A DNA stretch of 64,000 bases from Bagarius yarrelli (GCA_005784505.1 VCAZ01000003.1:11009527-11073526); one strand, 5' to 3'. Counted from the first letter of the stretch, positions 1 through 12,930 are shown. Translations and numbers: made by a program. The notes: a model not told the origin generated them from the sequence alone.

Positions 1-1
1 C

Positions 2-76
2 TTGGAAAAGGATTATGAGGAGGTCGGTGTTGATTCCATTGAGGGAGAAGGAGAGGAGGAGGGAGAGGAGTACTAA
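2..76 (+). CDS. alpha-tubulin, 3' end of last exon (partial)
   Basis: The first bases encode the last 24 residues of an alpha-tubulin, from LEKDYEEVGVDS to the acidic tail ending EGEEEGEEY and a TAA stop. The E-hook and terminal tyrosine (the site of detyrosination and re-tyrosination) are typical of the TUBA1 class; the isoform cannot be settled from this fragment. Alpha-tubulin pairs with beta-tubulin to build microtubules. The rest of the gene lies left of the window. It converges tail-to-tail on suox. Confidence 0.93.
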   Translation: MEKDYEEVGVDSIEGEGEEEGEEY

Positions 77-292
77 AAAGTATTTCTCCCTATTTAATTG
101 GCAGTATGCTTATCACATGAAAGATTTCACATCATCAATAGCATAGAGATTGTTCTTACATTGCAGACACCATCTTGCTTTACGTGTTTGTTTGCTTTGT
201 CTGTTAAAATCGGGTATTGCCAGTGTTAAACTGAATGGTACTTTCCTCCACTTATGAACCACACATTCCAGTGTCTTCTGACTGTGATGCGC

Positions 293-298
293 AATAAA
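293..298 (+). other. poly(A) signal of alpha-tubulin gene
   Basis: An AATAAA hexamer lies 217 bases after the tubulin stop codon, in the right orientation, so the 3' UTR would be about 230-250 nt. The position is plausible but cleavage was not observed. Confidence 0.6.
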
Positions 299-2367
299 TT
301 ATTGAATTTCAAAAATTCTAATGTTTACCGTCTTTTATTAAGTTATCTTTGGCATTAAAGAAACAATCAACTCTTGTACCATTTGTATATAATTAATATA
401 TCAGCCTGAATAAAAAAAATAGTGATTAACTCTGTGGAATAATATTTCCACTAATGTAAGTAATTATAGTTATACATACTGTAACTAAACATTGTAACTT
501 TATAATATATTTTTAATTGAAAATAACATTAAAAACAAGCTATATGATAATCTAATTAGGTTGGGAAATATAATTACTTAAACGCTTTAAAGATGACTGA
601 GTTTTTAATCTTAATTTTGTAATTCAGTAATTTAAAAGTACAGTATTAGAAATATAAACATTACATGACGATTTATTTTAATACATGAAATAAATGAGTT
701 TATGCCGAAACCTTTATGATGCTGCTGATAATGATGATCCTGCAATTTTGCTAACATTCAGACTGAAAACCTAACCATCTACAGGGCCTAAAAGGTAACA
801 GCAGTGTAATAACGTCAGGATTTGACTATTAGCATAGCATAAGTGCCAGTCTTAACAAATCATAAAAGTGACTGGAGCTCAAACATCTGTGTGGCACCCT
901 TAGCCTCGAAATAGTTGTTTGGTCTGATAAGTGATGTGAGGTTACAAACATGCTGGAAACGGCTGTTACAGTGAAATAACCCATGATGTAAACTATATAA
1001 AACCCAACATGAAGTGGTAACTTTCTTATACCACCAAACATTTTTCCATTCTTCAGCAATTTGCTATTCATTTTTCTAGTTTATTTATACGTATTTATAA
1101 GTAATACGTAAAACCATATAAAACATTCATAGTATTTCATTTTGTAAAAAAGATTCAGTCATCACTTACATTATAAAGTCATTATAAACAGTTGTTCCCA
1201 CACAAATTATTTTCACTTTTAAAATGAAGGGGATTTAAAAAAAAGCAGATTGTCATGTTTACCAGAAAAACCCCAGAAAGCTTTAACACTCCTACCGTCA
1301 AAGTTAAAACACTTCTTTAATTAATGGTAAATAAATGCTGCTCAATACAAAAATGTGACCTAAGCAAGGTTAAGTTCTTTATTAAAAAAAAACAAAAAAC
1401 AACACCTTAAATAAATTATTACCAATCAGAATGTGTGTGTGGTGTAGTGTGAAAGTGGTGTATAAAAAGCTTCTTTCACAAATATCACATTTTTTTATAC
1501 ATTGACTGTATTCCGTTAAACGTGCAGTACTTGTACTGTACCTAGATTGTAGACTTCAACTCTGGTACTATTAAATATTCAGACACTTCAGTAGGCTCTG
1601 TATTGAGGTTATTAAAATGTTATTGTAATGGAAAATGTAAACGTAATGCTCATACGCTCACTTCTTTCTTTGCATTACTTAATTTTTGTTAAGTATGTGT
1701 ATTATGCATAATTGTTCAAATCTTTGGTGTCTAACATTCTAATATTAATTTTGTTAGATGATTTTTCAACTACAATTAAATATTGTAAAAAAAAAAAAAA
1801 AACAAAAAGTATATTATATCTATAAATACATTTAGAGTTCTTTACCGTTCCTACAATTACGGAATAAAGGCTCTTAAGACATGTAATAATGTTTAAATTT
1901 ACCCGTTCTTTAAAGGTAGCCATTTCAAGCCCAACAGTAACTAACTGGCACTGTAAGTACATTTATTTACAACCTTTCCTGGCATTAGCACACAACCCTA
2001 TTTGTTAAGTATCAGCACAGATTTGTTTCCAAGCAAATTCAGTCTGTTATAGTTGATAGGATCTATAGAGTTCTGTACAAAAGCCCTCAAATATACAGAA
2101 AATAATTAGACAAGAAAACAAAGCAAGGTCAAAAAAAATTAAGACAGGATTTTTCATTATCATCAACATAATATGCAGCGTTGTGATTAAGATGCTAAAT
2201 TTAGAACCAAAATTTCTCCTCCACTTTTGATGCCTTTTCATTTTTTGTTGTTAATACTGCTTAATAAACATTTTAAGCTCTCAGGGTAGAACAATTGTGG
2301 ATATATAAAGTATAAAGTTTTTCTAAATTAAAGTGTCACTTCTTTGAGTATTTTTTTATCCAAATCC
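299..2367. other. AT-rich convergent spacer and suox 3' UTR
   Basis: This stretch between the tubulin poly(A) signal and the suox stop holds no convincing coding exon; the short open frames have no recognisable family or splice context. The part nearest 2367 must be suox 3' UTR. Reverse-strand AATAAA hexamers occur at 1962-1967 and 1378-1383, either of which could end the suox transcript. Homopolymer A runs lie near 1383 and 1787. Confidence 0.5.
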
Positions 2368-3831
2368 TCATTTTACCTTCACATTGACTCGATGCCAGGA
2401 ATTGCTAAGAACACCTCTCAAGTTCCAAATAGGTGCCACAGAGTCTGGTTGGGTATTATAACTACTGTCAACTGCTTTGCAAACAACCTCCAGCTCCTGA
2501 GCTCCTTTTGGTAACGGAATCGTTATTTCCCAAAGTTTCCAAGCCCAAGCTCGACCGGGTGGAGGAGAAGGTGCAGAAGTGTCTCCTTCCTCACCATTCT
2601 GAAGTTTGGCCACTTGCCAGGTCTTCCCGCCATCTAGCGAGACATCCACCCTCACTATTTCTCTTCCCCCACCACTCCAGGCATAACCTTTAACGTTAAT
2701 GTTCTCCATGTCTCTGTCTATTAAGGAACCATCCACCAGGTTTGTAATAGCAGACTGAACAGGAAGCTCCTGGATGGCAGGAGCTGACTTAAAGTCCACT
2801 GTGTCCCAATCAGTACCCGGTGAGAAGCCTTTGTAGTCATTCTGCTGCCAATGACTCTGACTTTCATTTTCACTAATGACTATCTTGCCAAGCCATTTGA
2901 CGTTTCGGGCTCCAACAACTCCAGGAACAATCACACGGACAGGGAAGCCATGGTCTGCTGGAAGATCCTCCCCATTCATCTCGTATGCCAACAGGACATC
3001 CCCCTCTTCACTTGTGGCCTTGTTTAACGGGATTGATGCTCCATATGCTGTACCCGTCACATCCATATCTAAACCTTCAAACTGCACATGTTGCGCTTTA
3101 GCTGCCACCTCAGGACCAAAGCCGTAATGGTACAGGACGTCTCTCAAAGAGGCACCAGACCATGTAGCATTACTGATTGCTGCGATTTCCCAATTTAGAC
3201 CTTTAACCTGTTTCACTTTGTTCATCTCAGAACGACGGTTCCCAGCACACTGGAGAGTTGCAGTTACTGTACGCTTAGGAAAAAGAGACTTAAGCTCATC
3301 CAAAGTCAGAGACACTGTACCTCCTGGAAGGCCTTCAATTTTTAGCCTGTATGTTTTAGGATCCACACGAGGAACAGGGAGGTGGTTTCTCTTAAAAAAG
3401 ATGGCAGAAGGGGTGATGTAATTATCAGTAAGAATAGCAGGTGGTGGTTCAGCATTAAAGGGTTTTAAACTGTTCACTTTGAGAGCAGGATGACGGGGTG
3501 GGTCAGTAGAATAAGGATCTGGAGATTTAACATCTTCCTTCTTGCGTTCCTCAGCTTGAAGAACGCCGACTTTATACTCAGACAGAATTTCCAGAACATG
3601 CTCTTGTTCGTGAACGGCATAAAGTGCCCAAAAGGGTTCTAAAGCCTTACCCGCAGCTAGCAGGATTTTGTCACCGCCAGGATGTATAGTTACAAAGTCA
3701 GTGATATCGTAGACGCCTCCTTTATAAGTTACCCAAATGCCCTTTTCAATGGAACAATGTTTAGTCACTTCTTCTTGGCTGTAAACTGGTAGAGAGTTTG
3801 TCTGAGTCACAGGAACCGCCGCTTGCTCGGC
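2368..3831 (-). CDS. suox: suox coding exon 3: cytochrome b5, Moco and dimerisation domains
   Basis: This 1464-nt exon carries all catalytic parts of the enzyme. Its acceptor reads tctctag before GCCGAGCAAGCG, so the frame opens as AEQAAVPVTQT, seven codons upstream of the GTG that would otherwise look like a start. It ends NVKVK-stop. Having both functional domains in one large terminal exon is, as I recall, also the arrangement in mammals. Confidence 0.95.
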   Translation of the reverse strand, partial: AEQAAVPVTQTNSLPVYSQEEVTKHCSIEKGIWVTYKGGVYDITDFVTIHPGGDKILLAAGKALEPFWALYAVHEQEHVLEILSEYKVGVLQAEERKKEDVKSPDPYSTDPPRHPALKVNSLKPFNAEPPPAILTDNYITPSAIFFKRNHLPVPRVDPKTYRLKIEGLPGGTVSLTLDELKSLFPKRTVTATLQCAGNRRSEMNKVKQVKGLNWEIAAISNATWSGASLRDVLYHYGFGPEVAAKAQHVQFEGLDMDVTGTAYGASIPLNKATSEEGDVLLAYEMNGEDLPADHGFPVRVIVPGVVGARNVKWLGKIVISENESQSHWQQNDYKGFSPGTDWDTVDFKSAPAIQELPVQSAITNLVDGSLIDRDMENINVKGYAWSGGGREIVRVDVSLDGGKTWQVAKLQNGEEGDTSAPSPPPGRAWAWKLWEITIPLPKGAQELEVVCKAVDSSYNTQPDSVAPIWNLRGVLSNSWHRVNVKVK

Positions 3832-6800
3832 CTAGAGATTGAAGAGAGAACAAAAACAAAATGAAAAATGATTTGATGACAGTAAGGCACTGCCTTGACA
3901 GTAAACATGTCTCAGCAGTTTACTTTTCTCATTAAAGTTTAGTTTATTACAGGAGAGTAGAGGTGGGCGGTAAACAAAATAGACTAAATTCTATTTTATG
4001 GATTATATTATACTTATTATACTTATATATAAATATACACTATATATATTTCAGGATACAAGTATTTAAAATAGGTAGTTATTCCAAAAAACAAAACAAA
4101 AAGCACTTTATATAATAAATAAACTTCAGAAATGTAAAGGACTTTTATTTTTATATGAACTTGAATTAATCTTACTACAACAACAAATTTCACAGTTTGT
4201 GTGGACAAAAGTTTCTCAGTTTACATTGTTCAATTAACAGCAAGGCATAATAAACTTTTTAAACAGAAGAGGAGATGCTACTACACTATGGTAAACCTGC
4301 CCCGTCCCAACTTTTTTGAGATCTGTAGCAGGCATTAAATTTGAAAAGAGCTCAATTAGTGAATAAAAGTGTAATCAGTTTAAAGATTTAGGTTATTATG
4401 TTCTAGTGTCTTTTAGTTCTACTGAAATTTAAACAACATCCCAACCTTTTCAAAATTTAGGTTGTAAATAACAGGAGGAAACAGTTCGTCTTTGGGAAAA
4501 AAAAAGTAAATAAAACATTCCATTAGTAGATCATCAGCATAAAAAAGAAAGTACTGACAGCGAGACAAATAAAAAACAGCAATTTTAAATAATAGAGTAC
4601 ATTTTGATATATTTTTTATTTAATAAGAATACTGATTTTCAGATATCATTATTGCTATTTGTAATTTTTCCAGTAATTTAATTAATATAGATATTCGTAA
4701 TTCAGAGAATACTGAACACAGCTGATCTGAAGCTAGGATTGTTAAACATTTTAGAGCTCTTACTTCTAAAGCGCTCATGGTTAATGAAATGATCTCAGAT
4801 CTGGATTTTGACATTTTATGTTTAACAGAGACATGGACTAAACCGGACGAGTATGTAGCATTAAATGAAGCTAGTCCTCCAGCATTCAGCTACATACATC
4901 AGCCTCGCCCTAATGGTAGAGGGGGAGGCGTCGCAGTTATTTATAATAATAATCTAACTATCGTACAGAAACACGGACGAAATTTTAATTAAGCTCTCTA
5001 CAGTAACCTTACATCTGTGGAGACAAATAAGCCATAAGCAGAGTCAATCAATTTCTCTAGTTCTTATTTACAGACCCCCAGGTCCGTACTCTGAATTTCT
5101 TAGTGAATTTGCAGATTTTCTGTCTAACCTGGTTGTCTCCGCCGATAAAGCGTTAATTGCTGGAGACTTTAATATTCATTTTGAAAACTCGGACGACCCG
5201 CTGAGAACAGCATTTATGTCCTTACTCGACTCAGTGGGAGCAAATCAGTGTGTAAATGGACCCACTCATAAAGCAGGTCACACGTTAGATTTAATATTAT
5301 CTCTCGGAATAAGTATAAGTAATATAGTAACAACTCCTCAGTGCGAAATTATTTCTGATCACCATCTTATATCATTTAAAATGCATCATACTAATAGTGC
5401 ATATGTAGCGCCGCGCTACCGCTTTAAACGTACATTTACATCAACTTCTGCTCAGAGCTTTATTAATTGTCTTTCAGACTTTTCTTGTGTCATTGGATCG
5501 CCGTCTGATCCAACAGAACTCGAGCAGGCGACTGAATATATAGATGCCGCATTCCGCTCTACATTAGATAACGTGGCTCCAGTTAAAAGAAAAATAATTA
5601 AAGATAAGAAACTCGCTCCATGGTATAATGAACACACGCGCTCTTTAAAACAGAGCGCCCGTAAACTAGAACGTAAATGGCGCCGAACTAGATTGTTGGT
5701 TTTCCAGGCAGCATGGAAAGAGGGAATTCTAGCTTATAAAAAAGCTCTTAATGTAAATAGATCAACGTATCTTTCTAACCTTATTGAAAATAATAAAAAT
5801 AATCCTAGATTTCTATTCGACACCGTCGCAAAATTAACTAGGAATAAGACGACCTCAGAAACCTGCACCATAACTGCGTGCAGCAGTGAGGATTTCATGA
5901 ACTTTTTTGATAATAAAATTGCAAACATTAGGCAGAAAATTCACGCTTTAAAACCAGACCTTTCGAATGATTCTGATGAACAATTAACCGCATCAGATCA
6001 GATCTTAGAAAATTTCACTCCTCTGGAAGAGAAAAACCTAATCACACTCATCTCTTCCACAAAACCGTCAACTTGTGTGTTAGATCCTATACCAACACAC
6101 TTTCTTAAACAAATTGTACCGGCAGTATCAGAACCCCTGTTGAAAATAGTTCACTCAGCAGTGGGTATGTTCCCAAATCTTTTAAATTAGCAGTTATTAA
6201 ACCTTTAATTAAGAAACCTGACCTTGACCAAAATGAGCTGTCAAAACTACAGGCCGATATCTAACCTTCCGTTTATCTCTAAAATCCTAGAGAAGATAGT
6301 TGCGCAACAACTATGTTCATACTTACAAAGAAATAACATACACGAACTTTATCAATCAGGATTCAGGCCTCACCACAGCACAGAGACGGCACTGGTCAAA
6401 GTAGCTAATGACCTCTTACTGGCATCCGACCAAGGCTGTGTCTCGTTGCTTATATTACTTGACCTTAGTGCGGCTTTCGACACTATAGATCACGATATTC
6501 TTCTTCACAGATTAGAAAAATCAGTAGGAATTAAAGGAACAGCTCTTGCGTGGCTTAGGTCCTATTTAAACCGATCGTTAGCGTTACCAGTTTGTAGATT
6601 TAAATGGTGATTATTCTGCGTGCTCCCTTGTAAAGTATGGTGTTCCACAGGGCTCGGTCTTAGGCCCACTTCTTTTCTCTCTTTACATGCTGCCTCTGGG
6701 AAACATAATTCGTAAGCATGATATCAGTTTCCACTGTTACGCTGATGACACACAGTTATACGTCTCATCAAGGCCTGATGCGAAAGGCCAGTTTAATAAT

Positions 6801-9447
6801 ATTGAGCAATATGTGAAGGAAATAAGAGATTGGATGTTATGCAATTTCCTCTTGCTTAACGCTGACAAACCATGTCTCCCCCCCCCCCTCTCCCCCCCTC
6901 TCTCCCCCTCTCTCTCTCCCCCCCATCTCATCTCAGGGAGTTTTTCCGTGGCCCCCCGCTTGCTCATCAGGGACAAACTGATTTCTGTTTAATTCGGTCT
7001 CATAATTTCTTTTCTTCAATTGTAAAGCTGCTTTGTGACAATCACCATTGTAAAAAGCGCTATACAAATAAAACTAAATTGAATTGAATTGAATTTGCTT
7101 TTTTTCCTCTCAGTACAACCTTCAACCTCCAAAGTCTGGCTTAACAGGCAGCTCAATAAATCTGTAAAGTAACCCCTTTTCTGTATAAATTTAGTGATGT
7201 CGCATTAAAGTCTATAGTCAGAAAGACGTGCTATAAAATAAATCTATAATATTTAGGTGTCCTTAGTTAAAATACAATCTTTGTTTTCACTGATTACCAT
7301 TTGATCATTAAGAGCATATTAATATTAAACACGATAAAAAAAGCACCCTGCTGTCAGAAGCAGGACTGGTATCAATCAAGCAAAGCAGTAAAAATGACAA
7401 TGTAAAATGGTCCATTTGTGTGCTATGTAAACTAGAATTCCACACCTACGACAGCAAATGGGCGGCAAATCTGCTTTTTTATTTTAGTATTTGTTTGCAG
7501 CAAATACTGTTAGAACACTAACAAAACTAATAAAGAAAGCCGTTGGCATTGCTGTGATTTTAACCCGGTTCGGATGAAGTTTAAAAATCAGGTTATATGC
7601 TCAAAAATAGAAAAACAAAAAAAAACCTTAGCACAAAGTAGCGGCGGCAGGAAAAAAAAAAAAAAACCCAAAAACAAAACCTCGCTAACTGCTCTCCAAT
7701 AACAACATTATGTGATGGATTAATAATCAGCATATTCCAAAATGTTTTTTAATTAAAAATCTGCACAAGCTAATCTTCGTTCATCTGGTAAGTGGAGAAC
7801 TGGCTCACCGACTGAGCCTGGTTTCTCCCAAAAGTTTTTTTTACCATCTTTTTACAGATGAAATTTTGGTTCTTTGCCAACGTCGCCTCTGGCTTGTTTA
7901 GTTGGGGACTCTCAATTTTCAGATACGAGTTAAACTGAACCGAGTGTTTTAGTGAGTGTTTACTATTGATTCTCTAAAGCTGTTCATTGCCTTTCTTATC
8001 TATTGGGATCCTCCTACAGCCATATTCCTATTAGCAAAAACCATAACAGACAGACTACCCTATGTGTGTGAACGCTTTAGCTTCAGATGCATCACGGCTT
8101 AAGCAAGAGCAAGGATGGAGGAATGATTCACTCATTAGCTGGTCCAGTAGGCCTGACGATGCTCTGGTGTGGTGGGTGTCTAATATAGTTGGTGTGTCTA
8201 TATAATATTGTATAAAATTTTATATCTTAACACTAGTCAAAGGGAAAAAAAAAACTGTTAACCCTTAGTGCAGTTTATTTTAGTAATTATAAAACACTGA
8301 CATGCAAACTTTGGTGAGCACCAAATAAGCAGACTGAGACCGCTGAAAAGATGGGTCTCGGTCAACTTCCAAACAACTCTGGTTTAATTGATATATAAAC
8401 GCAACACGGACAAAATATATGTAATTGGACCAAAAAAAGAATGTGATGCTATAAGGTGTGATTCAAATGCAATCCAGGTCGTGTTTAAAAAGGACAGCAT
8501 GCTCAATACTAACTACTTGGTTTGTCTTATCAAATATCTTATGTTGCCCGTTAGTTGAAAAAGTCATTGGAAACACATTCTCCTTGTTTCTGTATACAAC
8601 AAAAGAAATCCTAGTGCTGTGTGAACATTTTAGAAGCTCTTTGTGAGTTCTCAGCTTATAATAACCATAAACACATTTACACTATGAGCGCATTTAATTG
8701 AGTACACAGCACCCCCCAAGATAGTGAGTTCAGTCACGAAATAAATGTCACAAAAACCGAGCAATCAGGTTGTGACCGCATCCCTACGCCTTTAGAGTCT
8801 CTTCAGGGTCTCTAAGCAGACCAGGAACAAATTTTCCTTTTTGGTCTGAACCAAATAAAACTATGTGTAAAAAAAACTAAGTGTAAACACACTCATAATT
8901 CATAAATATTGTTTTTAAGATTTAATGTATACATTAAATGGGTGTCCTAATACTTTTTCCATGTAGTGTAGCCAACAATTCTGCCATCATAACTGCATCA
9001 CCTTATTACGGTGGAGTCCATAAGCTAGTACAGCTCCAGTTCCAGCTACCAGGCCAGTTATTGCAAAGTTGTATCGCGATCTTCTAAAACTGGAGTAGCG
9101 CTGGTCTCGGCTACCGCTCCCCGAATGCAGTGCGAGAAATCCGGATCGGACAAATACTGCAACGATGGGGCTTTTCAGATGCCTGCAAAAATACAAGGAA
9201 GAAATTGGGTTAAAAAAAAAAATATTAAAATTTGCATAAATGTAAGAATATTGCACAAATGTAAGAAAGAAAAAAAAAAAGACTTTCGAAGCTTTCTAAA
9301 ATGCTAAGCAATAAGTCACCCAAGCCATGTTATAATTATGCGTTAAAAAAAAAGGATAGATTTAACGTTGGCAAATTTGTAAGCATACCTTGGAGCAATG
9401 GGAAATAAAACATGGGCAAAACTTTTGCAGTGTCTGAGGTGCTGCAT
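2368..9447 (-). CDS. suox: sulfite oxidase, mitochondrial (complete)
   Basis: Oxidises sulfite to sulfate in the mitochondrial intermembrane space, passing electrons to cytochrome c; the last step of cysteine and methionine sulfur breakdown. Coding exons are 9447-9389, 9182-9002 and 3831-2368, joined in frame with GT-AG introns, giving 567 aa (human protein 545). The first ATG opens an Arg-rich, acid-poor presequence; a hydrophobic stretch near residues 65-74 (LVAGTGAVLAYG) fits the import signal. The cytochrome b5 domain follows, with HPGGDK and predicted haem ligands His130 and His154, then the molybdopterin domain with LQCAGNRRSEM (Cys275 as Mo ligand, Arg228 as sulfite-binding residue) and a C-terminal dimerisation domain. 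Equivalent human positions are Cys264 and Arg217. All key residues are intact. A 5.2-kb intron separates coding exons 2 and 3. Confidence 0.96.
4290..4475. repeat. interspersed repeat remnant (end of a DNA transposon?)
   Basis: The paired phrases gtcccaacttttttgag and catcccaaccttttcaaaat, followed by ggttgta, resemble the end of a repeat common in fish genomes. The family is recalled, not computed. It lies in the suox intron just upstream of the LINE. Confidence 0.35.
4600..7096 (+). mobile_element. L2-type LINE retrotransposon, defective copy
   Basis: Open blocks at about 4750-4992, 5216-6190, 6224-6610 and 6687-6870 are pieces of one reading frame broken by frameshifts and stops. The first block carries the apurinic-endonuclease signature DILCLTETW. 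Later blocks show reverse-transcriptase motifs: NYRPISNLP, SGFRPHHSTETAL, LLDLSAAFDTIDHD and the catalytic CYADDTQLY. The RT frame stops abruptly at LLLNADK and runs into a C/T tract, after which only the 3' UTR is left, ending gctgctttgtgacaatc, gcgctatacaaataaa and a short TTGAA repeat tail. That tail is typical of fish L2-clade LINEs. The copy cannot move by itself. It lies antisense in the suox intron; its 5' edge is uncertain. Confidence 0.9.
6873..6927 (+). repeat. polypyrimidine (C/T) tract inside the LINE
   Basis: About 55 bases of C runs with interspersed T replace the end of the LINE RT domain and the beginning of its 3' UTR. No A or G occurs except near the edges. Confidence 0.85.
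7788..7960 (+). mobile_element. 3' fragment of a second L2/CR1-like LINE
   Basis: The string ctgagcctggtttctccca, followed by a T run, tttggttctttgcc and cgcctctggcttgttta, is the recognisable 3' UTR of a common fish LINE. Only this fragment is present and it is degraded downstream. It lies in the suox intron. Confidence 0.6.
8935..8973 (+). repeat. terminal fragment of the 'ccaaaagt' inverted-repeat element
   Basis: The sequence ggtgtcctaatactttttcc followed by atgtagtgta resembles the right end of the element described at 13899-14428. It abuts the suox exon 2 donor side. Confidence 0.4.
9002..9182 (-). CDS. suox: suox coding exon 2 (presequence and linker)
   Basis: Exon of 181 nt between a tttttgcag acceptor and an AAG/gtgatg donor. 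It encodes HLKSPIVAVFV through GLHRNK, including the hydrophobic LVAGTGAVLAYG segment. Phases match both neighbouring exons exactly (2 at entry, 0 at exit). Confidence 0.88.
9389..9447 (-). CDS. suox: suox coding exon 1 with start codon
   Basis: The ATG sits 12 nt inside an exon that begins after a ttgtag acceptor at 9460-9462, so an upstream non-coding exon is required. It encodes MQHLRHCKSFAHVLFPIAP and ends CCAAG/gtatgc. The Arg/His-containing, acid-free start is what a mitochondrial targeting peptide looks like. Confidence 0.85.
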
Positions 9448-12388
9448 TGTGCTGGTGACCTACAATGAAATGACAAAAATGTAAAAATGTCCGTAAAGAC
9501 GATTTAATATAGAAATATTGCATGTAGACTTCAGGGTTCAGGATTCAGGGTTGCTGTACTGCATTGTCTATACAGTAGTATATAATAAATACTGATATAC
9601 AGGCACAATGAGTTCATGTATCAGCATAAATGTACTGTACTCTAACAGGAAAAAATACCACATCATAAAATTACCATTACAATTACCATTAACACAGTTA
9701 AATCACACCACAAGCTCATGAAGAGCTATATTCACAGCATGTGTGGGAGATGAGAGATATTAGAGGGATGGTGACTATTCAAACTTCCAGGTAACTTTGC
9801 ATTTCTACCAAAGCTCTTCTGTTATTAATGAAGGAAGTACACATGATGACCTCCCACACTCATTCCCCTCACTGAGCTTTTAGTTGCTGATAATTCTGGT
9901 TTTTAATTGTTACACAACTGTAACTGCTTGAATATGTATAAAATTAAGGAATTCATACTTCTATTTGTTATATCCTGTAAATCCTAAGGAGTCCACAAGT
10001 TTCTGATACTCAAATCAGTCAATTTGGTATCAACATTTCTCAGTTAAAAATTGACCCAACATGCCAGAATGTTAAATTATAGCCAACGCTTTTACAATTT
10101 ATTTATAAGTTATAAACTTTTTATAACATTACACAAGTTTTATAAATTGAACAACCTCCATAGGAGCCAAAATATATATCCACTGACAGCAAAGCAAAAT
10201 AAAACAAAAACCCAACATGATTTAAAGATCAGATAACTAACTACATGTGCAGGTGTACCCGTGTTCCCTCGAATAGAGACATTAAATAGCATAACTTTGA
10301 ATACACCTACTTTTTAGTTACATAATGTAGACTTTCAAATAAGGTGGTGTCATTATAGTAAAATATTCACAACAGGAAAGGTTTGATCAGGTTATGCAAC
10401 ATTCTTGCATCCCAATCATGATTATTTTCCTCTTACTGCACATCTCAAATCATTTCATTCCTCAGCAACTTATTCATGGTTACAGTTTGTTATTAAAGTA
10501 TTAAAAACCATTCATTCCTCTGCAAAACCGGTTATCACAAGTTAAGTTATAACAGCTACTGCATGCCAATCCCAATGGCATGCCAATCCCTCATCCCTCC
10601 CTTTTTTTTCTTTCTAAGGCGTAATTAAGTAATAAAGCCAAACGACAAGAACAAAAAATGCCCTTGTTGCAGAAACTTTAAACCCCAATAACTTTAAGGA
10701 AAATGTATTTTTTCCAATAAATGCCAATTCGGTCTGTAGCAACGACACCAGAGAAGAATTTATCTTACAAAACCATATAGAATATTAGACAGTAACCATA
10801 CTTAAATATATAATTTATTCATACGAGTGAGTATTAAAAAGTTCAGAGACAGCGTTTGTGTTTCCGTCAGAGGCTTTAAATCTTTGGCTAAATGTTAATG
10901 CTTATAACACACAAAACTAGAAATGCTTTTAATAGTTTAAAAGTCACCCATTAATTTCACTACAGAAGATTCCCTCTTACAGGTTGCTTTTCAGATGAGT
11001 CAGTAGATGAGCCATTTTTTTTTATAATATCGGTAGCTTCTGCAGTCAGTCTAAAGGTCCTGCTATGTTATTAACTTCTGTAAATCTTTACAATTACACA
11101 ACAGTTACAATTTGCTTTCTGTGACACATGGAAAGCTGGCAGGACACATCCGGGCAGCTGAAAACTCTGAGGAACCCGCATGCTTGCTTATTCGCCATAC
11201 TTCAGTGCACACATGGTTAGTTGTGTTATATTACATCCAAAAAGCATGAATTTTATGACACAATGATTGGTATTTTAATCTAAACCTGCGGTCTGCCTTC
11301 CGTCACAAATGCTGTAATATACTGGCTTTCCAGAATCCTAGATAAACAGCGGTGTGTCATGAGAACATGTACCCGAACAGTGTGTCCCAATAAAGACTAA
11401 AACAAACACGCATTTTTTTTTTCACTGCCCCATGTGAAAGTCGCCGGTCAGAATTTAATTTGACAATTCTATCCTACACTGTGGTATAACTAAGCCAAAA
11501 ACCCCCGGATTTATTGCTGTTGTAGAAATATAAATATTGTTGCTATTTAGGGGCCAAAATGACCAATATATACACACCATAAACAATTTATCGCACCTTA
11601 AATTTGTCTGATCTGACACAGCAAGTCTTATCAGTGCATACCAGCCTACTGCTCGCTCCAACTCCTAGAAGGGGTGTTTTTTTACAATGAAATGGAAGAC
11701 GCATGCAGAAGCAATGCAGAAATCAGAGGCTACATTCAGACTGGGTAAAAATGGAGAAAGATATTTGCAACAATTATGTGTAAATGTACTACAGTATTTG
11801 GCATTATTTTAGTAGAAACCAAAATTTCTCTTATTGTACATAGCCTAAATGATAAACATCGTGTAAAAAAAAGCACATAAAAGGATCAAGTCTTTATCGG
11901 AAGTGAGGAAATAAACCTCGTCAGACTGCTGTGGACGTTTCCAGAAATATAGAATTAAAGAAAGTGAATCATAAAATAAATATATAAAAAAAAAGAGCTA
12001 CGCAATCCTGTGTGTGTTTATATAAACAACCAGACAGATTAACAGGATTACATCAGATACGCAACCTTCACTTGAGTGGCAATAACCTGTCTGTGTTGAA
12101 TGTATTTTTATTGTATATAACTAACCGCTGTAACCGGCTAGTACATCATAAACATGTTCTGATCCACAGTCCTGCTTTCACTATTTAACAATATCAGTAT
12201 GGAGAAACTCGGTTAAATTTCTTTTTACTGCATGTTTGTGTGAATATATAACATCTGTTAACGTCAACAAAATGTACTTATTATTGTTTTTATTGGACAA
12301 TTAACAATTTTTTACATCATTTCCTAAAACAAAATCAAAACCTAACCCCAATTCTCTGTAACATCCAATATAGTGATTACAACCAGAA

Positions 12389-12389
<1 letters not shown>

Positions 12390-12448
<59 letters not shown>
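12390..12448 (+). repeat. (TG)n microsatellite
   Basis: About 29 uninterrupted TG units within the first intron of suox. Confidence 0.97.
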
Positions 12449-12452
<4 letters not shown>

Positions 12453-12816
12453 CATTTGCTTAAAAAGCAAAATTTCACACTCATACATTTCAAGGAACAC
12501 CCTTGTTGTAGCAATAATTTAGGACAAATTTAAAGAGTTTTTTTTTTAAACAGGAATGAAACTGATTTAAGGTGTCTAACACTTATTACACTCTGCACAC
12601 TTAATACTTTAATATATACGATTATCCTAAAACACGAATCAACATTGAAGTGCACATACTATTCATCCTAAAAGACGGCACAGTTAAAGGCGTTAGCATT
12701 AATAGCGTTAGAAACCTAACAAGACACCGGTGTTTCCTTGAGAACGATTAAAAATGGAATAAATATATAAAATAATAAAAATAAGGTAACCAGATAATAA
12801 ACACAATGTCACTTAC

Positions 12817-12930
12817 TCGTGATGTCCGAGTCCCAAAATCTGTTAACACGTGTCGGTTCCCGGCGATGGGCTTCAGTTTCAACTACTCAACACCGAGCTG
12901 GTCCAGCATTTAAACCACCAATCACACCGT
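12817..12930 (-). other. suox: inferred suox non-coding exon 1
   Basis: A strong donor (GTAAGT, 12811-12816) ends a relatively GC-rich stretch on the minus strand with no useful open frame, directly downstream of promoter-like motifs. A non-coding first exon is needed because the ATG exon starts with a splice acceptor. The 5' boundary is a guess. Confidence 0.5.

Noticed and set aside
6687..7087. Proline/serine-rich frames over the C/T tract
   Set aside because: Translations of the pyrimidine tract within the LINE, not separate genes.
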